In this document: piece by piece, positions 51,361-63,199 of the stretch
Numbering within the stretch: the stretch's first letter is position 1
Layout: every line of letters begins with the position of its first letter
Assembly (NCBI RefSeq): GCF_041381155.1
Contig: NC_091147.1
Span: 16,529,318-16,593,317 of the forward strand
Source of the DNA: Argopecten irradians
Lineage: Eukaryota > Mollusca > Bivalvia > Pectinida > Pectinidae
DNA: 64,000 nt
Direction: 5' to 3'
Notes under the pieces: generated by a model
The model's database searches: none
Told to the model about the DNA's origin: nothing
What the model saw: only the letters and a program-made list of their open reading frames with translations
Position numbers and translations under genes: made by a program

Positions 51361-52481
51361 CAGAATACAATCATCAATAGACACTGACCATGTGTCACCG
51401 CCAACTATCCTACTGTACATTCATGAGAACGCATTGTACTTTATAGCGTTATGTTATCGCGTCTTGGTTACTTATAACATGTACACGAAAACATAAATTC
51501 GCGATCTTGAAAGGTCTTTTACTGACAATCATTTCATATTGTATATTTTATGAATAATTCGCGTTCGTGCTCTCGCCAAATTACGCGAAAATGTTTAACG
51601 AAATTACGCGAAAATGTTTAACGAAATTACGCGAAAAATAAAATACATGGCGAAAATAACGCGGTTATCAGTAATTTGTACAAAGTGAAGCACATTCTGT
51701 ATAATATAAAATATCTAGAATTTTGTCAGTAGAATGCACTGAAATTATTTTGTTGTTTTACATTATGTACATACATGTTAATAAAATCATTTTGATAAAA
51801 ATGACTACTTGTTGATGATGACAGTTCGTAGTGTCTAACGTTTCGATTAAGTTTTTTTTTTGGTATGGATGAAAGTAATTGACGCTCACCGTCATTTTTA
51901 GTTTAGTATCATTTATAACTGACCCGCGGATGATTCATTGACTGATAGGGCCTAATGTTCCGGTTATAACCGAGCCTAGACACACTGACTGGCGGGGTGT
52001 GCTGCCCAGTGTCTCTGAAGTTAGCACAATGAAACAAGTAGAACGAATATACGTACCCGGCCTACTATACCTTTCGGTCGGGTACGAAATGGTGCCTATG
52101 TGTGCTAATGTGCTCCGAAAATCACTCGGGCACACTTTTCTATACTTTTCTGTCGGTTTCCAATTATTGTATACGTATACATGCATTTACATGTATATAT
52201 TAGTTTTGCCCAGAACAAACATAACAACTATTCTTAATATTTGTCGTACGCTTACAAGACACCAACTTCACAATTCATAGACTTGTCTTTCGAAAAGACC
52301 TTGATATGTATATGTAAAGAAATAATGTATTGCGGTGAATTAAATGTTTTATACGGTTCAGTTTTATTGCCTAGTAGGTCAGCGACATAAAACAAGCATG
52401 ACACACACTGTAAAATGTATACAAACGTTGTAATAATGATTTGCATAATCATTACTTTGCTCCATTAGCAGTAATAGGCAC
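51361..52481. other. Intergenic, no gene recognised
   Basis: It contains a small direct repeat of AATTACGCGAAAATGTTTAA (51578-51630) and a segment at 52040-52075 that is the reverse complement of 54668-54700. No gene is seen. Confidence 0.4.
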
Positions 52482-52548
52482 CAATTGTAGCTCTAAAGAC
52501 GACACCATTTTCTGTCTTAAAGTCATTTGAGCTATAATATTGCAGCTA
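52482..52548. mobile_element. Internally deleted MITE (ATTGTAGCTC / GAGCTATAATATTGCAGC)
   Basis: It is the reverse-complement counterpart of the fuller copy at 54616-54738 and lacks that copy's middle section. Confidence 0.5.
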
Positions 52549-52551
52549 TGA

Positions 52552-53097
52552 AACAAGAGGCCCAGAGGGCCTGTATCGCTGACCTGGTTTATAATGCCAT
52601 ACAGGTTCATTGGGTTTTTTTTCTGAAGGAACTTAAATATTTACCTATAATTTCCCATATTGGGCCTCACTCCTCCTTCTCCAGGGGTCAGAGCCAAAAT
52701 TTATATAAATTCTATTTTCCTTCCCAGAGGATGCTTCTGGCCAAACTTGGTTACAATCCATGCAGAACTCTATGACTAGTAGCGATTTAAAGAATTTAAC
52801 TTTGATTCCCCTATTGAGCTCCGCCCCTCCTGTCCCGGGGCATTACAGCCAAAATTTATACACAAACTCTTTTCCTCTTCCCCTGAGGATGTTTCTGGCC
52901 AAATTTGGTTACAATTCATGCAGAATTCTTTTACTAGTAGCGATTTAAAGGTGTTACATCTATTTTCCGTACTAGTAGCGATTTAAAGGAGTTACATCTA
53001 TTTCCCGTATTGGGCCCCGTCCCTTCTTTCCCCTGGGGGTCAGAGCCAAACTTTATGCAAACTCTATTCAGCTTCGGACCAGGTGAGCTAGCTAAAA
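52552..53097 (+). mobile_element. Pearl-like element, short copy
   Basis: It has the same left end as 15391 (AACAAGAGGCCCAGAGGGCC), about three diverged core units, and a right end reduced to CCAGGTGAGCTAGCTAAAA. The ACGG microsatellite and most of the terminal hairpin are missing. Confidence 0.7.
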
Positions 53098-53117
53098 AAA
53101 TGATCAATTACAGGCCT

Positions 53118-53300
53118 TCAGAGATTTCCTTTGAAGATTATAGGGAGTGCGACGCCCAACTTCAAAGCAACACAGTCAACCACAGTGAACCATTATTCGA
53201 TTCTTTTGGTGAATATCGAATGAATTTTTTGCAGAGCTATGATTGGTCAGTTTTTTTTATTAGTCCATGGGTGGATATAACGACAGTGAAAATAACCCCT
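53118..53300. repeat. Partial copy of the AGGGTTACTATCACTG TIR element
   Basis: GAAGATTATAGGGAGTGCGA, CCCAACTTCAAAGCAACACA and the end GATATAACGACAGTGAAAAT then AACCCC align with 3838-4024. It directly abuts the short pearl-like element. Confidence 0.55.
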
Positions 53301-53332
53301 GTGGATTCGAGGATGGAATATAATTTAGTATT

Positions 53333-53545
53333 TAATATCTTCATTTCGATTTTACTAAAATATAAATCATTGGTTTTGTTATCGACACATAGCTCTACTG
53401 ATGTATTTATTTTCATTTCGTTTTTATTAAAATATAAATCATTGATTTTTTTTGTATTGACACATAGCTCGGCTTATACATTTATTTACATTTCGATTTT
53501 ACTAAATCATAAATCATTGATTTTTGTATTGGCTCATAGATCGGC
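53333..53545. repeat. Tandem repeat of about 70 bp, three copies
   Basis: The anchor CATTTCGATTTTACTAAAAT continues ATAAATCATTG...CATAGCTC and recurs three times with small changes. Non-coding. Confidence 0.75.
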
Positions 53546-53573
53546 TGATGCGACAGGTAGATTTAGACAATGA

Positions 53574-54615
53574 CGCTATTGTTTTGGCGGTTCCTGTTTT
53601 CGGACAATACGTGTTTTCTGATTATCACTTTACCCCGGAGGATGGTGATATAACGTGACTCGAAGATCCGCTTACAGTCCGACATGTGGATATTTCATTT
53701 TAATATATACCTTCACATGTCATTGTTGTCATATCATCAACCGTGAACAACATCGTCACTCACATTTAAATATTCATAGGAACCTAATACAAAAGTGATT
53801 AGGGGAAATACCAGATCACATTTAATCAATGTTTGTTGTCGGAAATACAAAATAAAACGTTTATTAACCAACCGTAATTAATACAGTAGTTTCTGATATA
53901 ATCATTATCTTTCGTGCTGATACGTATGCAAAACTCAATAATTTTACATGATTTGCTAACATCAATCTAAATATAAACAAATATAATTTATTACATAATA
54001 TGCTTACATCTATCTTTATATGAAGAAATATAATATTTCAACTATTATCCCAACCGTTCAATAATACCCCGCACAGTTCGAAGTCATATTGCACGCGAAA
54101 TGCATGGTTCAAAGATTGTATTGCATAGTTCGAGATGTTACATGTATATTTCACGGCTTTAAGTACACAACTTTCATGGAATCGCACGTCAATTCCGTGC
54201 TAATTTTACAGATCGCGAATAAAGCACGTCATAGGACGTTGCTCTCTACACTCGAGAGTCAGTTTTATCCAGTAGGGGACAAACCGACGAATGTATTGAA
54301 TTAAAAGACAATACAAAATGCAAAATTGAGATTTGAAGGTTTTGCGTACAGTTCATGATGATGTACAGTACTTTGTTGATGATTTTGTATAGAGATTTTC
54401 GTATCCATTAACTATTTAACAGAAAAATTGGTGATGAATTTGTAATAAAACAAATATTTCATGGTCTGCTCTACAACAAATGTAGTTCATAATATTTATC
54501 CCTTGTTGGTGGTACATACAACAATTGTTGATTACCACCACCCTCGGTTGAATATTATGAACTTGTTGTGGGTATATAATATAACGCCAATACCATTTCG
54601 ACATGGTAAGGAATA
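53574..54615. other. Intergenic, no gene recognised
   Basis: AT-rich; short frames only. A small inverted repeat (TGTAGTTCATAATATT / GAATATTATGAACTTGTTG, 54481-54567) is the one visible structure. Confidence 0.4.
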
Positions 54616-54738
54616 GCTGCAATATTGTAGCTCAAAAGACTTTTTGATAGAAAATGGTGTCGTCTAGGTATAGTAGGCCGGGTACGTAAATTCGTTCTAG
54701 GTAAGGAAAGCTTCGTCAAATTAGAGCTACAATCATTG
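54616..54738. mobile_element. MITE with GAGCTACAAT-type ends
   Basis: AGCTGCAATATTGTAGCTC at the left and TTAGAGCTACAATCATTG at the right form short inverted ends. The interior (GGTATAGTAGGCCGGGTACG) is found inverted at about 52050-52075. Confidence 0.55.
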
Positions 54739-54865
54739 TCCACATAGATGGACGGACAGACACATCACAGTCATTATTTTATTGCAGAAATTAAAAAAAA
54801 TATATTAATTATTTCCAGAAACTCAATACTAGTGATGTCATGCAAGAGTAGCCTATCACATTACA

Positions 54866-55074
54866 TCAGTCATGGATCAGTGAACTGTGTGTACGAGGCC
54901 ACACCCTGATTGTGATGTTGCAGCAGTACAACGATGTCAAACATATCCCCATTGGGATGACTGGGTCTGGTCCATGGCATTGAGACATGGAACAAAATAT
55001 CAACTTCAATTTAAATGTAAACAAGAACATAGTCATTCAGATCCCCCGCCAATGGAAATATCAAAGCTGAAGTA
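54866..55074 (+). other. Coding-like fragment, unrecognised
   Basis: After an acceptor-like TTACATCAG, one frame reads HWDDWVWSMALRHGTKYQLQF and continues KCKQEHSHSDPPPMEIS to a TGA/TAA region and a GTAAGT donor at 55071. The first third reads better in another frame (SWISELCVRGHTL...). The mix of frames suggests a decayed exon. By memory the ALRHGTKYQLQFKC stretch resembles bivalve multi-copy genes and might belong with the 8.6-10.7 kb family; this is unverified. Confidence 0.3.
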
Positions 55075-55239
55075 AGTTTGATTGTGGAGACTTATGTGTA
55101 TGAAAAAAAAACAGGAAAAAGGAAGTTGAGCTAAAGAAAGATGGAGTATAATTCAAGTAGAGCAAGGCTGCAATTGTTGAATCAGATATACAGCCTTGAC
55201 ATTTATATTAAACTATATACACAAAGATGGGTGGAGTTT

Positions 55240-56180
55240 TGCAAGGTAACATATACCATTTACCATGATATTTTCAGCAATGTTTCCATGGTAACGGAAA
55301 AAAGTAGAAAAAATGAAAACCTAAAAATAGCAAAAGGTACTACTAGACCATAAAAAGAATGTGTCTATGAAGTTTCGAGGAAATATCTCTGCTGGTTTTA
55401 GAGTTATGCTCCGGAAATGAACCTGCTACAAAAATATGATATTTTCAGCAATGTTTTTATGGTTACAGAAAAAAGCACAAAAAGTGAAAACCTAAAAATA
55501 GCAAAAGGCACAACTAGACCATAAGAACAATGTGTCTATGAAGTTCCATGGAAATATCTCTGCTAGTTTTAGAGTTGTGCTCCGGAAACGATTCTTACAC
55601 AAAAATCTGCCATTTTCAGCAATGTTTCCATGGTTACAGAAAAAAGTACAAAAAGTGAAAATCTTAAAATAGCAAAAGGCACTACTAGACATTAAGATTA
55701 ATGTGCCTATGGAGTTCCGTGCATATATCTCAACCGGTTTTCCAGTAATGCTCCGGAAACGAACCTGGTACAAAAATATGATATTTTCAGCAATGTTTCC
55801 ATGGTTACAGAAAAAGTGCAAAAAATGAAAAACCTAAAAATAGCAAAAGGCACTACTAGACCATAAGAACAACGTGTCTATGAAGTTTCATGGAAATATC
55901 TCTGCTGGTTTTAGAGTTGTGCTCCGGAAATGATTCTTACACAAAAATCTGCCATTTTCAGCAATGTTTCCATGGTTACAGAAAAAAGTACAAAAAGTGA
56001 AAACCTTAAAATAGCAAAAGGAACTACTAGACCATAAGACCAATGTGTGTATGAAGTTTCGTGGAAACATCTCTACTGGTTTTAGAGCTATGCTCCGGAA
56101 ACCATTCGTACGGACGGACAGACGGACGGGCTGACGGAACCCATTTGTATATCCTCCGCCAACTTCGTTGGGCGGGGGAT
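55240..56180 (+). mobile_element. Element with five 171-bp tandem units and ACGG tail
   Basis: The anchor ATTTTCAGCAATGTTTCCAT recurs near 55270, 55441, 55612, 55784 and 55956. The array is followed by a CGGACGGACAGACGGACGG tract and a terminal hairpin TCCTCCGCC / GGGCGGGGGATA around AACTTCGTT. The architecture parallels the pearl-like elements but with a different core and terminus. The left end is not defined. Confidence 0.6.
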
Positions 56181-56463
56181 AATAACTTACCAATTAGCGG
56201 TCTATAGTCCCATGTCATCAAAAAGGCGACTAAATCTGGGATATTGTCTTTATCGAATTCTTTCCAACTGACTTTCTTCTTCAAAAAGTCCTCCTTGACA
56301 TCAGACAAATCAGCAAAATTTTCAGTTCATTTATTGCCTTGTTTTTATTTTTGAATCAATTTTTTCTCAAAATATAAAACAATAGGATTATCATATTCCA
56401 TGAATAATATATTTATTTGAAAATGCATTACGAACCACATCTCATATAATATAGTAAATATAG

Positions 56464-58613
56464 ATACCGTAGTCGACCCAATAAGCGCCCTTTCCCTATA
56501 AACGCCCCCCCCCCCCCCACACACACACTTTTTATGCATCAATACTTCGAATTAAATGCAGACTGAAAATATTAACAAGGGTCCAATGGGCCCGAATCAC
56601 TCACCTGCTATCTGGTAACCATGCATGGTTCATACTTAACAAATAGGAGAGTGAAGAAGAATTTATATCATGTCCAAGCACGTTAGAGGCCAATTTGCCT
56701 CTTGGTTATTAAGAAGAATTCGTAGAAAGATTTTAGCCTATATGACCCCTGTGACCTTGAATGAAGGTCAAGGTCGTTAATTTGAACTAACTTTGTAGCC
56801 CTTCGTCCCAGCATGTCACAGGCCCAATATCAGATTCCTATGCCTCTTGGTTATTAAGAAGACGTCATTTCAAGATTTTAGCCTATTTGACCCCTTTGAC
56901 CTTGAATGAAGGTCAGGGTCATTAATTTGAACAAATTTGATAGCACATCTTCCCAGAATGTAACAGGCCTAATATCAGGTTCTCTAGGCCTCTTAGTTAT
57001 TGAAAAGAAGTCGTTTTAATATTTTAGCCTATTTGACCCCCGTGACCTTGAATGAAAGTCAATGTCATTAATTTGAACAAACTTGGTAGCCCTTTCTCCC
57101 AGCATGTCATATGCCAAATATCAGATCCCTAGGCCTCTTGGTTATTAAAAAGTCGTTTAAAAGTTTTAGCCTATTAAACCCCCGTTTAAAAGTTTTAGCC
57201 TATTTGACCCCTGTGACCTTGAATAACAGTCAAGTTCATCCATTTGAACAAACTTCGTAGCGCTTCATCCCAACTTGTCACAGGCCCAATAATAGGTCTC
57301 TAGGCTTCTTGGTTATTAAGGAGAAGTCATTTAAAGATTCTAACCAATTTGACCCCTGTGACCTTAAATGAAGGTCAAGGTCATTCATTAGAAAAAACTT
57401 GGTAGTCGTTTATTCCTGCGTGCCACAGGCCTAATATAAGGTCCCGAGGCCTCTTGGTTACTAAGAAGAAGTCGTTTAAAAATTTAAGCCTATTTGACCC
57501 CTGTGACCTTGAATGAAGGTCAAGGTCATTCGTTTGAACAAACTTGGCGGCCCTTCATCTAAGCATGTCACGGGTCCAATTTCAGGTGTCTAGTCCTCTT
57601 CGTTATATTAAGAAGAAGTCTGTTAAAGTTTTTAGCATATTTGCCCCCTGTGACCTTAAATGAAGGTCAAGGTCATTAATTTGAACAAACTTGATAGCCC
57701 TTCATCCCAGCATGTAACAGGCCTTATATCAGGTCCCTAGGCCTTTTGGTTATTAAGAAGTTGTTAACAGATTTTAGCCTATTTAACCACAGTGACCTTC
57801 AATGAAGGTCATGGTCATTCATTTGAACAAATTTGGTGGCCTTCCATACCACCATGTCACATGCCAAAAATCAGGTCTCTAGGCCTCTTAATCAGTAAGA
57901 AGAAGTCGTTTAAAGATTTTAGCCTTTTTGACCCCTGTGACCTTGAATTAAGGTCAAGGTCATTCATTTGAACAAACTTGGCAGCACTTGATCCCAGCAT
58001 GCCACAGGTCCAATATAAGGTCCCTAGGCCTATTGGTTATTAAAAAGAAGTTGTTTAAAGATTTTAACCTAATTGACCCCTGTGACCTTGAATGAAGGTC
58101 AAAGTCCTTCATTTAAACAAACTTGGAAGCCCTTCATCCAAACATGCCATAGGCCCTATATCAGGTCCCTAAGCCTTTTGGTTATTAAGAAGAAGTTTTT
58201 TAAAGATTTAAGCCTATTTGACCCCTGAAATCTTGAATCAATCTCAAGGTCATTCATTTGAACAAGCTTGGTAGCCCTTCATCCCAGCATGATACATGCC
58301 AAATATCAGGTCTCTAGGCCTCTTGGTTATGAAGCAGATGTCGTATCAAGATATTTCAACCTATTTGACCCCTGTAACCTTGATTGAAGGTCAAGGTCAT
58401 TCATTTAAACTTGGTAACCCTTCATCCCCGCATGCTATAAGTCAATTTCAGGACTCTAAGTCTCCAAGTTTTGGAGAAGAAAAGTTGACGCCAGACGTCC
58501 GAACAACGGATGGACGATGGACGCTGCACCACAGCATAAGCTCACTTGCCCTTCGGGCAGATAAGCTAAAAAATTGATTTAAGGTGCCTGGGCGCTTATT
58601 GGGTCGACGGTAC
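56464..58613. mobile_element. TIR element split by a pearl-like insertion
   Basis: TACCGTAGTCGACCCAATAA then GCGCCC (56465-56490) is inverted at 58590-58613 (GGGCGCTTATTGGGTCGACG then GTA). Between these ends lie a C-run and CA tract (56505-56528) and the pearl-like element at 56574-58570. Confidence 0.7.
56574..58570 (+). mobile_element. Pearl-like element with about 12 core units of 147 bp
   Basis: The left end AACAAGGGTCCAATGGGCCC continues GAATCACTCACCTG. Core units are anchored on GTGACCTTGAATGAAGGTCA (near 56751 to 58375). The right end AAGCTCACTTGCCCTTCGGGCA continues GATAAGCTAA, preceded by an ACGGATGGACGATGGACG remnant. The ends match the element at 15391 while the core is unrelated. 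No protein is encoded. Confidence 0.8.
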
Positions 58614-60942
58614 TTGAAGTAATTCTTGAAAATTTTGCAATAAGTAATCTGTTAATATAGGTTTGAAGGATCTAAAGCCTTGTAAACAAAGGAGTAGTAG
58701 GTTGAAATCAAACATTCAGAAAGCAAAAAATGTATGTGGATATTAATCCTTGTAAATACAAAGGAATAGGAGATAAGGAATTGTAAGTATAACTTTCAGA
58801 AACTGAAAAGAAAATTAATACTTCAGTCAGTAAATATTGTGATTGAGAGATGAAGGATTAATTTTATAAACTTTTGTATTACTTCCCCTGATTTCACTCT
58901 GCTTCCCCTTGAGTACTGACCGAGTGAAATAAAGGGAAGTAATCAACTCTGATTGAGCATAGTGATACATGATAACATTACAGGAGGAAACTTGTGCAGT
59001 CTCAATAAAATTTACATCTTTATTCTCTCTTTATTCATACAGGATCTAACAACATCCAATTAAGAGTGTAACACTCTGGTGACCTTTCTGATTAGCCAAT
59101 CCACTCTGGTGACCTTTCTGATTAGCCAATCCAATACAGGGGTTATGAGATCCCCAAACAACGTGACTAAAGTATAATTTACCGCCGATTAGTTCCACCA
59201 TCTTGTGATTAAGACATCATCATTTGACATTGAGTTTTGTGACGTCATAATCACCTGATGGTTGGACTAATATACGGTAAATTGTACTCTACTCCCGTTA
59301 TTTTGGGATCTCTAAACTCCTATATTACTACATTTACCAAGTGTGTACTTCAAGAAGCTTTTTTTTGGTGGACAAAACAGAATTTGCAGAATCCTGTTGT
59401 GTATGTAGTTGTTTCTCTCATAGAGAGCAACTTACATATACTACTGAGTTGTCACATTCTACATACATCTTCATTTTATATTCTATGCAATGACAAAACA
59501 CCAGATGGAGGATATGCATTCAAACTGAAGTACAGGAGCCATAAAGGTCAACAAAATGTGACCCCTGACGAATGTTGTCAGATCCTCAGTGAAACGAAGC
59601 GAGATTAAAGATCTGAATTATAATCCGACAGGAAAATTTTGGTGGCAGTAATCCATCTCCTTCGTAAACATAAAAAAAAATACATATAAATCAAAATTTA
59701 TTTTGATAAATTATTGTACAAATAAATGTACATATTAAAGGGACAATTCACTCACGCTAATTCTTTTACATAACCAAGAAGCAAGATATGGCATAAATGT
59801 ATTGTTCTACATTTCTTATGAAACATATAACATAAGATATTGACAAATTCCACGTCATTGTTTAGTATTTTAATTGATACCGCTGTAATTACAAATCGTT
59901 GATCAATACGATTAAGCAGGTACAATATGTACGCTGTACCAATATCCAAGTCAAAGTCATGCACGTTAAACAAATGAACTACATAACCGCTGTGGAGGTG
60001 ATATAATGATTTTTTAGGCAAGACAATTCACCTAATAAGGTAAACACACTTCTATCAGAGCGATTTGAGCTGTTCTAGACAAAAGTAGCATTACTCTACG
60101 AGCAAGGGACTGGGTTCGGCATACAAGATATTCGACCACAATGTGTAATGGCGGACAGCGAGTGAGTTTGAACATTTCACACGCATTTCACCACCATGGG
60201 ATTTTCTGACATATCACAGTAAAACCGACTGATCTAATTTCCATTAGAACTGGAGGTTTTCCGAAATATATACATATTTTAATGTTCTCGTAGAATTAAT
60301 TGTCCCTTTAAGTATATAGGATCTACATGGCACCGGTTAAACATTCCTACTACAAAATCAACATGTGCAGTGTAGTCTACGTTCTAATTATTTATCTGGG
60401 AATTGTAGCAGTGATGGTGTTATTGATACACACATAAATTACGGTAAAGATTTTATTTATTAAAAATAATCACGAAAAATGTGCATAATGAGATCATTTA
60501 CCTGAACAAGTTATTCAACATTATTTTAGGCAGTAGTACAGTATAAATGGATCCCTTTACAAACATTTCTCTATCAAAATCTGTATCCTTATTAGGTCAA
60601 TAATATATACTGCTATCACAACCTATAGCTAGTAGCCTATAGTTGCTAGTTTGCTAATCTTATCTATAAGCTAGAGTTACTTCCCTTTAGTACTGACAAA
60701 GTGAAACACTGAAAAGTAACTCTCAGCTGACTGATATATCAGAATGCTAGTTAGCTAGAAAAATATATATTTGTGTTGGTTACATTCTGTACCATTATAC
60801 ATGTAATATAATAGGTTTCAAACGGATTCAGATGGTGATAACTTTAGTATGAACAGGAACCAACAGAATGGTGTCAAATGTATCTCCCATACAGGATTAT
60901 CTCACAGTTATTAAGGAATAATAGAATCTTTCACTCCCATTG
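58614..60942. other. Intergenic, mostly unique, no gene recognised
   Basis: It contains a 31-base direct duplication (CACTCTGGTGACCTTTCTGA onward, 59072 and 59103) and a MITE at 59147-59312. The frame ending at 59608 (DKTPDGGYAFKLKYRSHKG to SETKRD) is coding-like but has no recognised family or clear acceptor. ACTTCCC/GTGAAA short inverted motifs occur at 58885-58940 and 60670-60715. Confidence 0.4.
59147..59312. mobile_element. MITE with GAGATCCC / GGGATCTC ends
   Basis: The inverted arms span most of the element: GAGATCCCCAAACAACGTGA, TATAATTTACCGCCGATTAG and CCACCATC at the left, with their complements at the right. A related copy lies at 25611. Confidence 0.75.
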
Positions 60943-61294
60943 GGGTGAGACAGGAGAATCTCAACCTGTGGGGTAAGATTTTTAAGTTGTTCAAACACAA
61001 TGGTGTGCCGAGTGTTTAACAGCTTAAGAATCTTATCCCAAGGGTTGAGATCTCCTGTTTCACCTGGGTTACAATGGTGTGCCGAGTGTTTAACAGCTTA
61101 AGAATCTTATCCCGAGGGTTGAGATCTCCTGTTTCACCTGGGTTACAATGGTGTGCCGAGTGTTTAACAGCTTAAGAATCTTATCCCGAGGGTTGAGATC
61201 TCCTGTTTCACCTGGGTTACGATGGTGTGCCGAGTGTTTAACAGCTTAAGAATCTTATCCCGAGGGTTGAGATCTCCTGTCTCACCTCGGTTAA
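60943..61294. repeat. 74-bp tandem repeat (four units) preceded by an inverted unit
   Basis: Direct units start near 60999, 61073, 61147 and 61221 (anchor AATGGTGTGCCGAGTGTTTA). Bases 60943-60997 are a diverged reverse complement of the same unit, making a head-to-head junction at about 60998. Confidence 0.85.
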
Positions 61295-62001
61295 ATGTTT
61301 ACACAAATAGTATCTTGAATAACTGACTAGCTGGTAATTAATGCAGGACCATTTTTTTTTCAATTTTAATGAACAATGAGAGAATTAAATTTTAGCCATT
61401 TTAAATGTTCATGATATTAATGCAAATATGATTCAAACATTTAACAATCATAGTGATTAAAAATGTTATCCCACGAAATAACGAAAGTATTATCTTTGTG
61501 AAAATAACTTATTATATGGAATCTCCATTTATCTTTACATAGCTCTTGTCTTATCTTATCCTGTTACATTATATCTGTATGTATAACAATATAACAAACC
61601 AAAGAATATTATCATCTCGAAATACATTCTTACTCTGAGTATCACAAGACCAATTAGTCAATTCAGACTAAATTTAGTTATTTTATCACAATGTTGCAGA
61701 TTTTAAGATTTCTCAATCACCATATAACAATCACTCTCATTTTGTGTCTATCTTCTTCGGATTAAATATTAATAATCAATAAACTTAACATGATAGTTAT
61801 TTCTTCATCTCAAAACTTCCTTCTAAATAAATAAATAAAAAGAATGTTCCATTTCAGTTACAGCATATCATTAAGGATAAACATAACAATTTAGAAAAAG
61901 TTCCATCAAAAACTTCATCATTATTTTGATAACTCATCCTAGATTTTTCTCGTTTAAATGTCTCCTAATTCACATAATTTACTATCCCATACATCAGTGT
62001 A
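61295..62001. other. 3' flank of PANK4, AT-rich
   Basis: Presumed 3' UTR and intergenic sequence. No clear minus-strand AATAAA was found close to the stop codon. Confidence 0.4.
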
Positions 62002-63199
62002 TCAGCTGTTGTCTTCCGTGGAAGGTGTTTCATACTTAAATATCACACTGAACATTTCACCTCCAAAACGGTTGGCCAGCCACTTGTTTTTGAGGATCGC
62101 AACTTTTAGGGACTCACAGGAGAATTTGGCATCAAAGTTTGTGTGCACAGCTCTGCCCATTCCTTCTATCACAATTAGATCAGTCTGTTCTCTCTCCATA
62201 GCCTTCACAAGGGACTGGTCTATTAACCTAGAAAAGGAAAGGTCATAGGTCAAGACAAGACATAAACATTTCACCAGATCAGTTGATCAACCTCTATCAC
62301 ATACATGTAAGTCCAAAGGTCAAAACAAAAAATAAACTTCTCGCCAGATTGCAATATTGGTTGATCAACCTCCATCACAAAAGGCCAAAGGTCAAAACAT
62401 AATGCAGCATTAATAAGGGACTCATTGACTGACCTAGAAACAAAAGGTCAAAACCAAAACACACACTTTTAAGGCTCATTGACCAACCTAGAACAAAATA
62501 GTCAAAGGTCAAAACCCAAACATACAATTTTAAAGCTCATTGACCGACCTAGAAAAAATAGTCAAAGGTCAAAAAACAAATACACAATTTTAAAACTAAC
62601 CTAAAACAAAATGTCAAAGGTCAAAACATACAGTTTTAAGGTTTCACTTACAACCTACGAAACAGAATATCAGATATACCAGGGAAATGACCTGTTACAT
62701 GAAGGGGAGTTACCAGCTGTGATACTTTATAGCTGGCAGGCATGGGTTAAGAGGGGAGGTCACCATTATACCATCATCAGAGTTTCCCTCCTAACCCCCT
62801 CCCTTCTTCTGGATCTTTTCCTAGGTGGGGTTACTTGAAAAATATAGACTTGTTGGGTTAAATGCAATATAAGGGTGGGTTTGGGTAAAGTGATAGAAAT
62901 TGGTAGGGTTATCTAAGATAATTGTCCACGGGTTATTTAGGTTACCGGAGATAAAATACAAAAGTTGGGTTACTTGAGATAAAATACGAAAGTTGGGTTA
63001 CCTGATATGAGATAGTTATGTTGGGTTACCTGAGATCCAGACAAGGTGATTCCTGTCCTGACTCCATTGGAATCAGTCGATGTTCCTTCACGGCTTTGTC
63101 AATGACAGGACAGATCTCGGACACTCTCTTTACGAGTATGTTCAGTTCATTGTATGTAACATCGTTCAGAGTAGGACGGGAGTTGGCACATAGAATCAC
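62002..63199 (-). CDS. PANK4: 4'-phosphopantetheine phosphatase / pantothenate kinase 4, last two exons (partial)
   Basis: Exon 63199-63030 ([19 protein letters not shown] through [11 protein letters not shown]) joins in phase 2 to exon 62227-62002 ([58 protein letters not shown], stop). The order and motifs match the C-terminal DUF89 (ARMT1-like) phosphatase domain of animal PANK4. In that domain the CAN-x(6)-ND and EGMGR-x-HTN segments carry metal and substrate ligands. Family knowledge: the domain dephosphorylates 4'-phosphopantetheine and its oxidised or damaged forms, trimming the CoA pathway, while the kinase-like N-terminal part is inactive in vertebrates. The upstream exons lie beyond the window or in the unread part after 63200. 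The tail after FKYE is short (TPSTEDNS), as expected. The 800-bp intron is repeat-filled. Confidence 0.93.
62240..62640. repeat. Tandem repeats at the 3' end of the PANK4 intron
   Basis: Units of about 60 bp (62400-62640, anchor CTCATTGACCGACCTAGAAA then CAAAGGTCAAAAC) and two longer units of about 105 bp (62265-62395). They resemble the sequence spanning the exon's own acceptor (CAAGGGACTGGTCTATTAAC then CTAGAAAAGG). Confidence 0.8.
62930..63029. repeat. Tandem repeats at the 5' end of the PANK4 intron
   Basis: About four units of 30-35 bp with the anchor GTTGGGTTACCTGAGATAAA. They match the donor junction at 63029/63030 (GGGTTACCTGAGATCC). Confidence 0.75.

Noticed and set aside
56200-56308. 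Minus-strand exon-like stretch (VSWKEFDKDNIPDLVAFLM) followed by a GTAAGT donor
   Set aside because: There is no ATG and no convincing acceptor, and the plus-strand sequence resembles part of the interspersed repeat at 8083-8636, so it is more likely repeat than gene.
59258-59608. Plus-strand frame of 116 codons ending in PDGGYAFKLKYRSHKG...
   Set aside because: The 5' half lies in a MITE and the 3' half has no recognised family or clear acceptor; mentioned only in the gap description.
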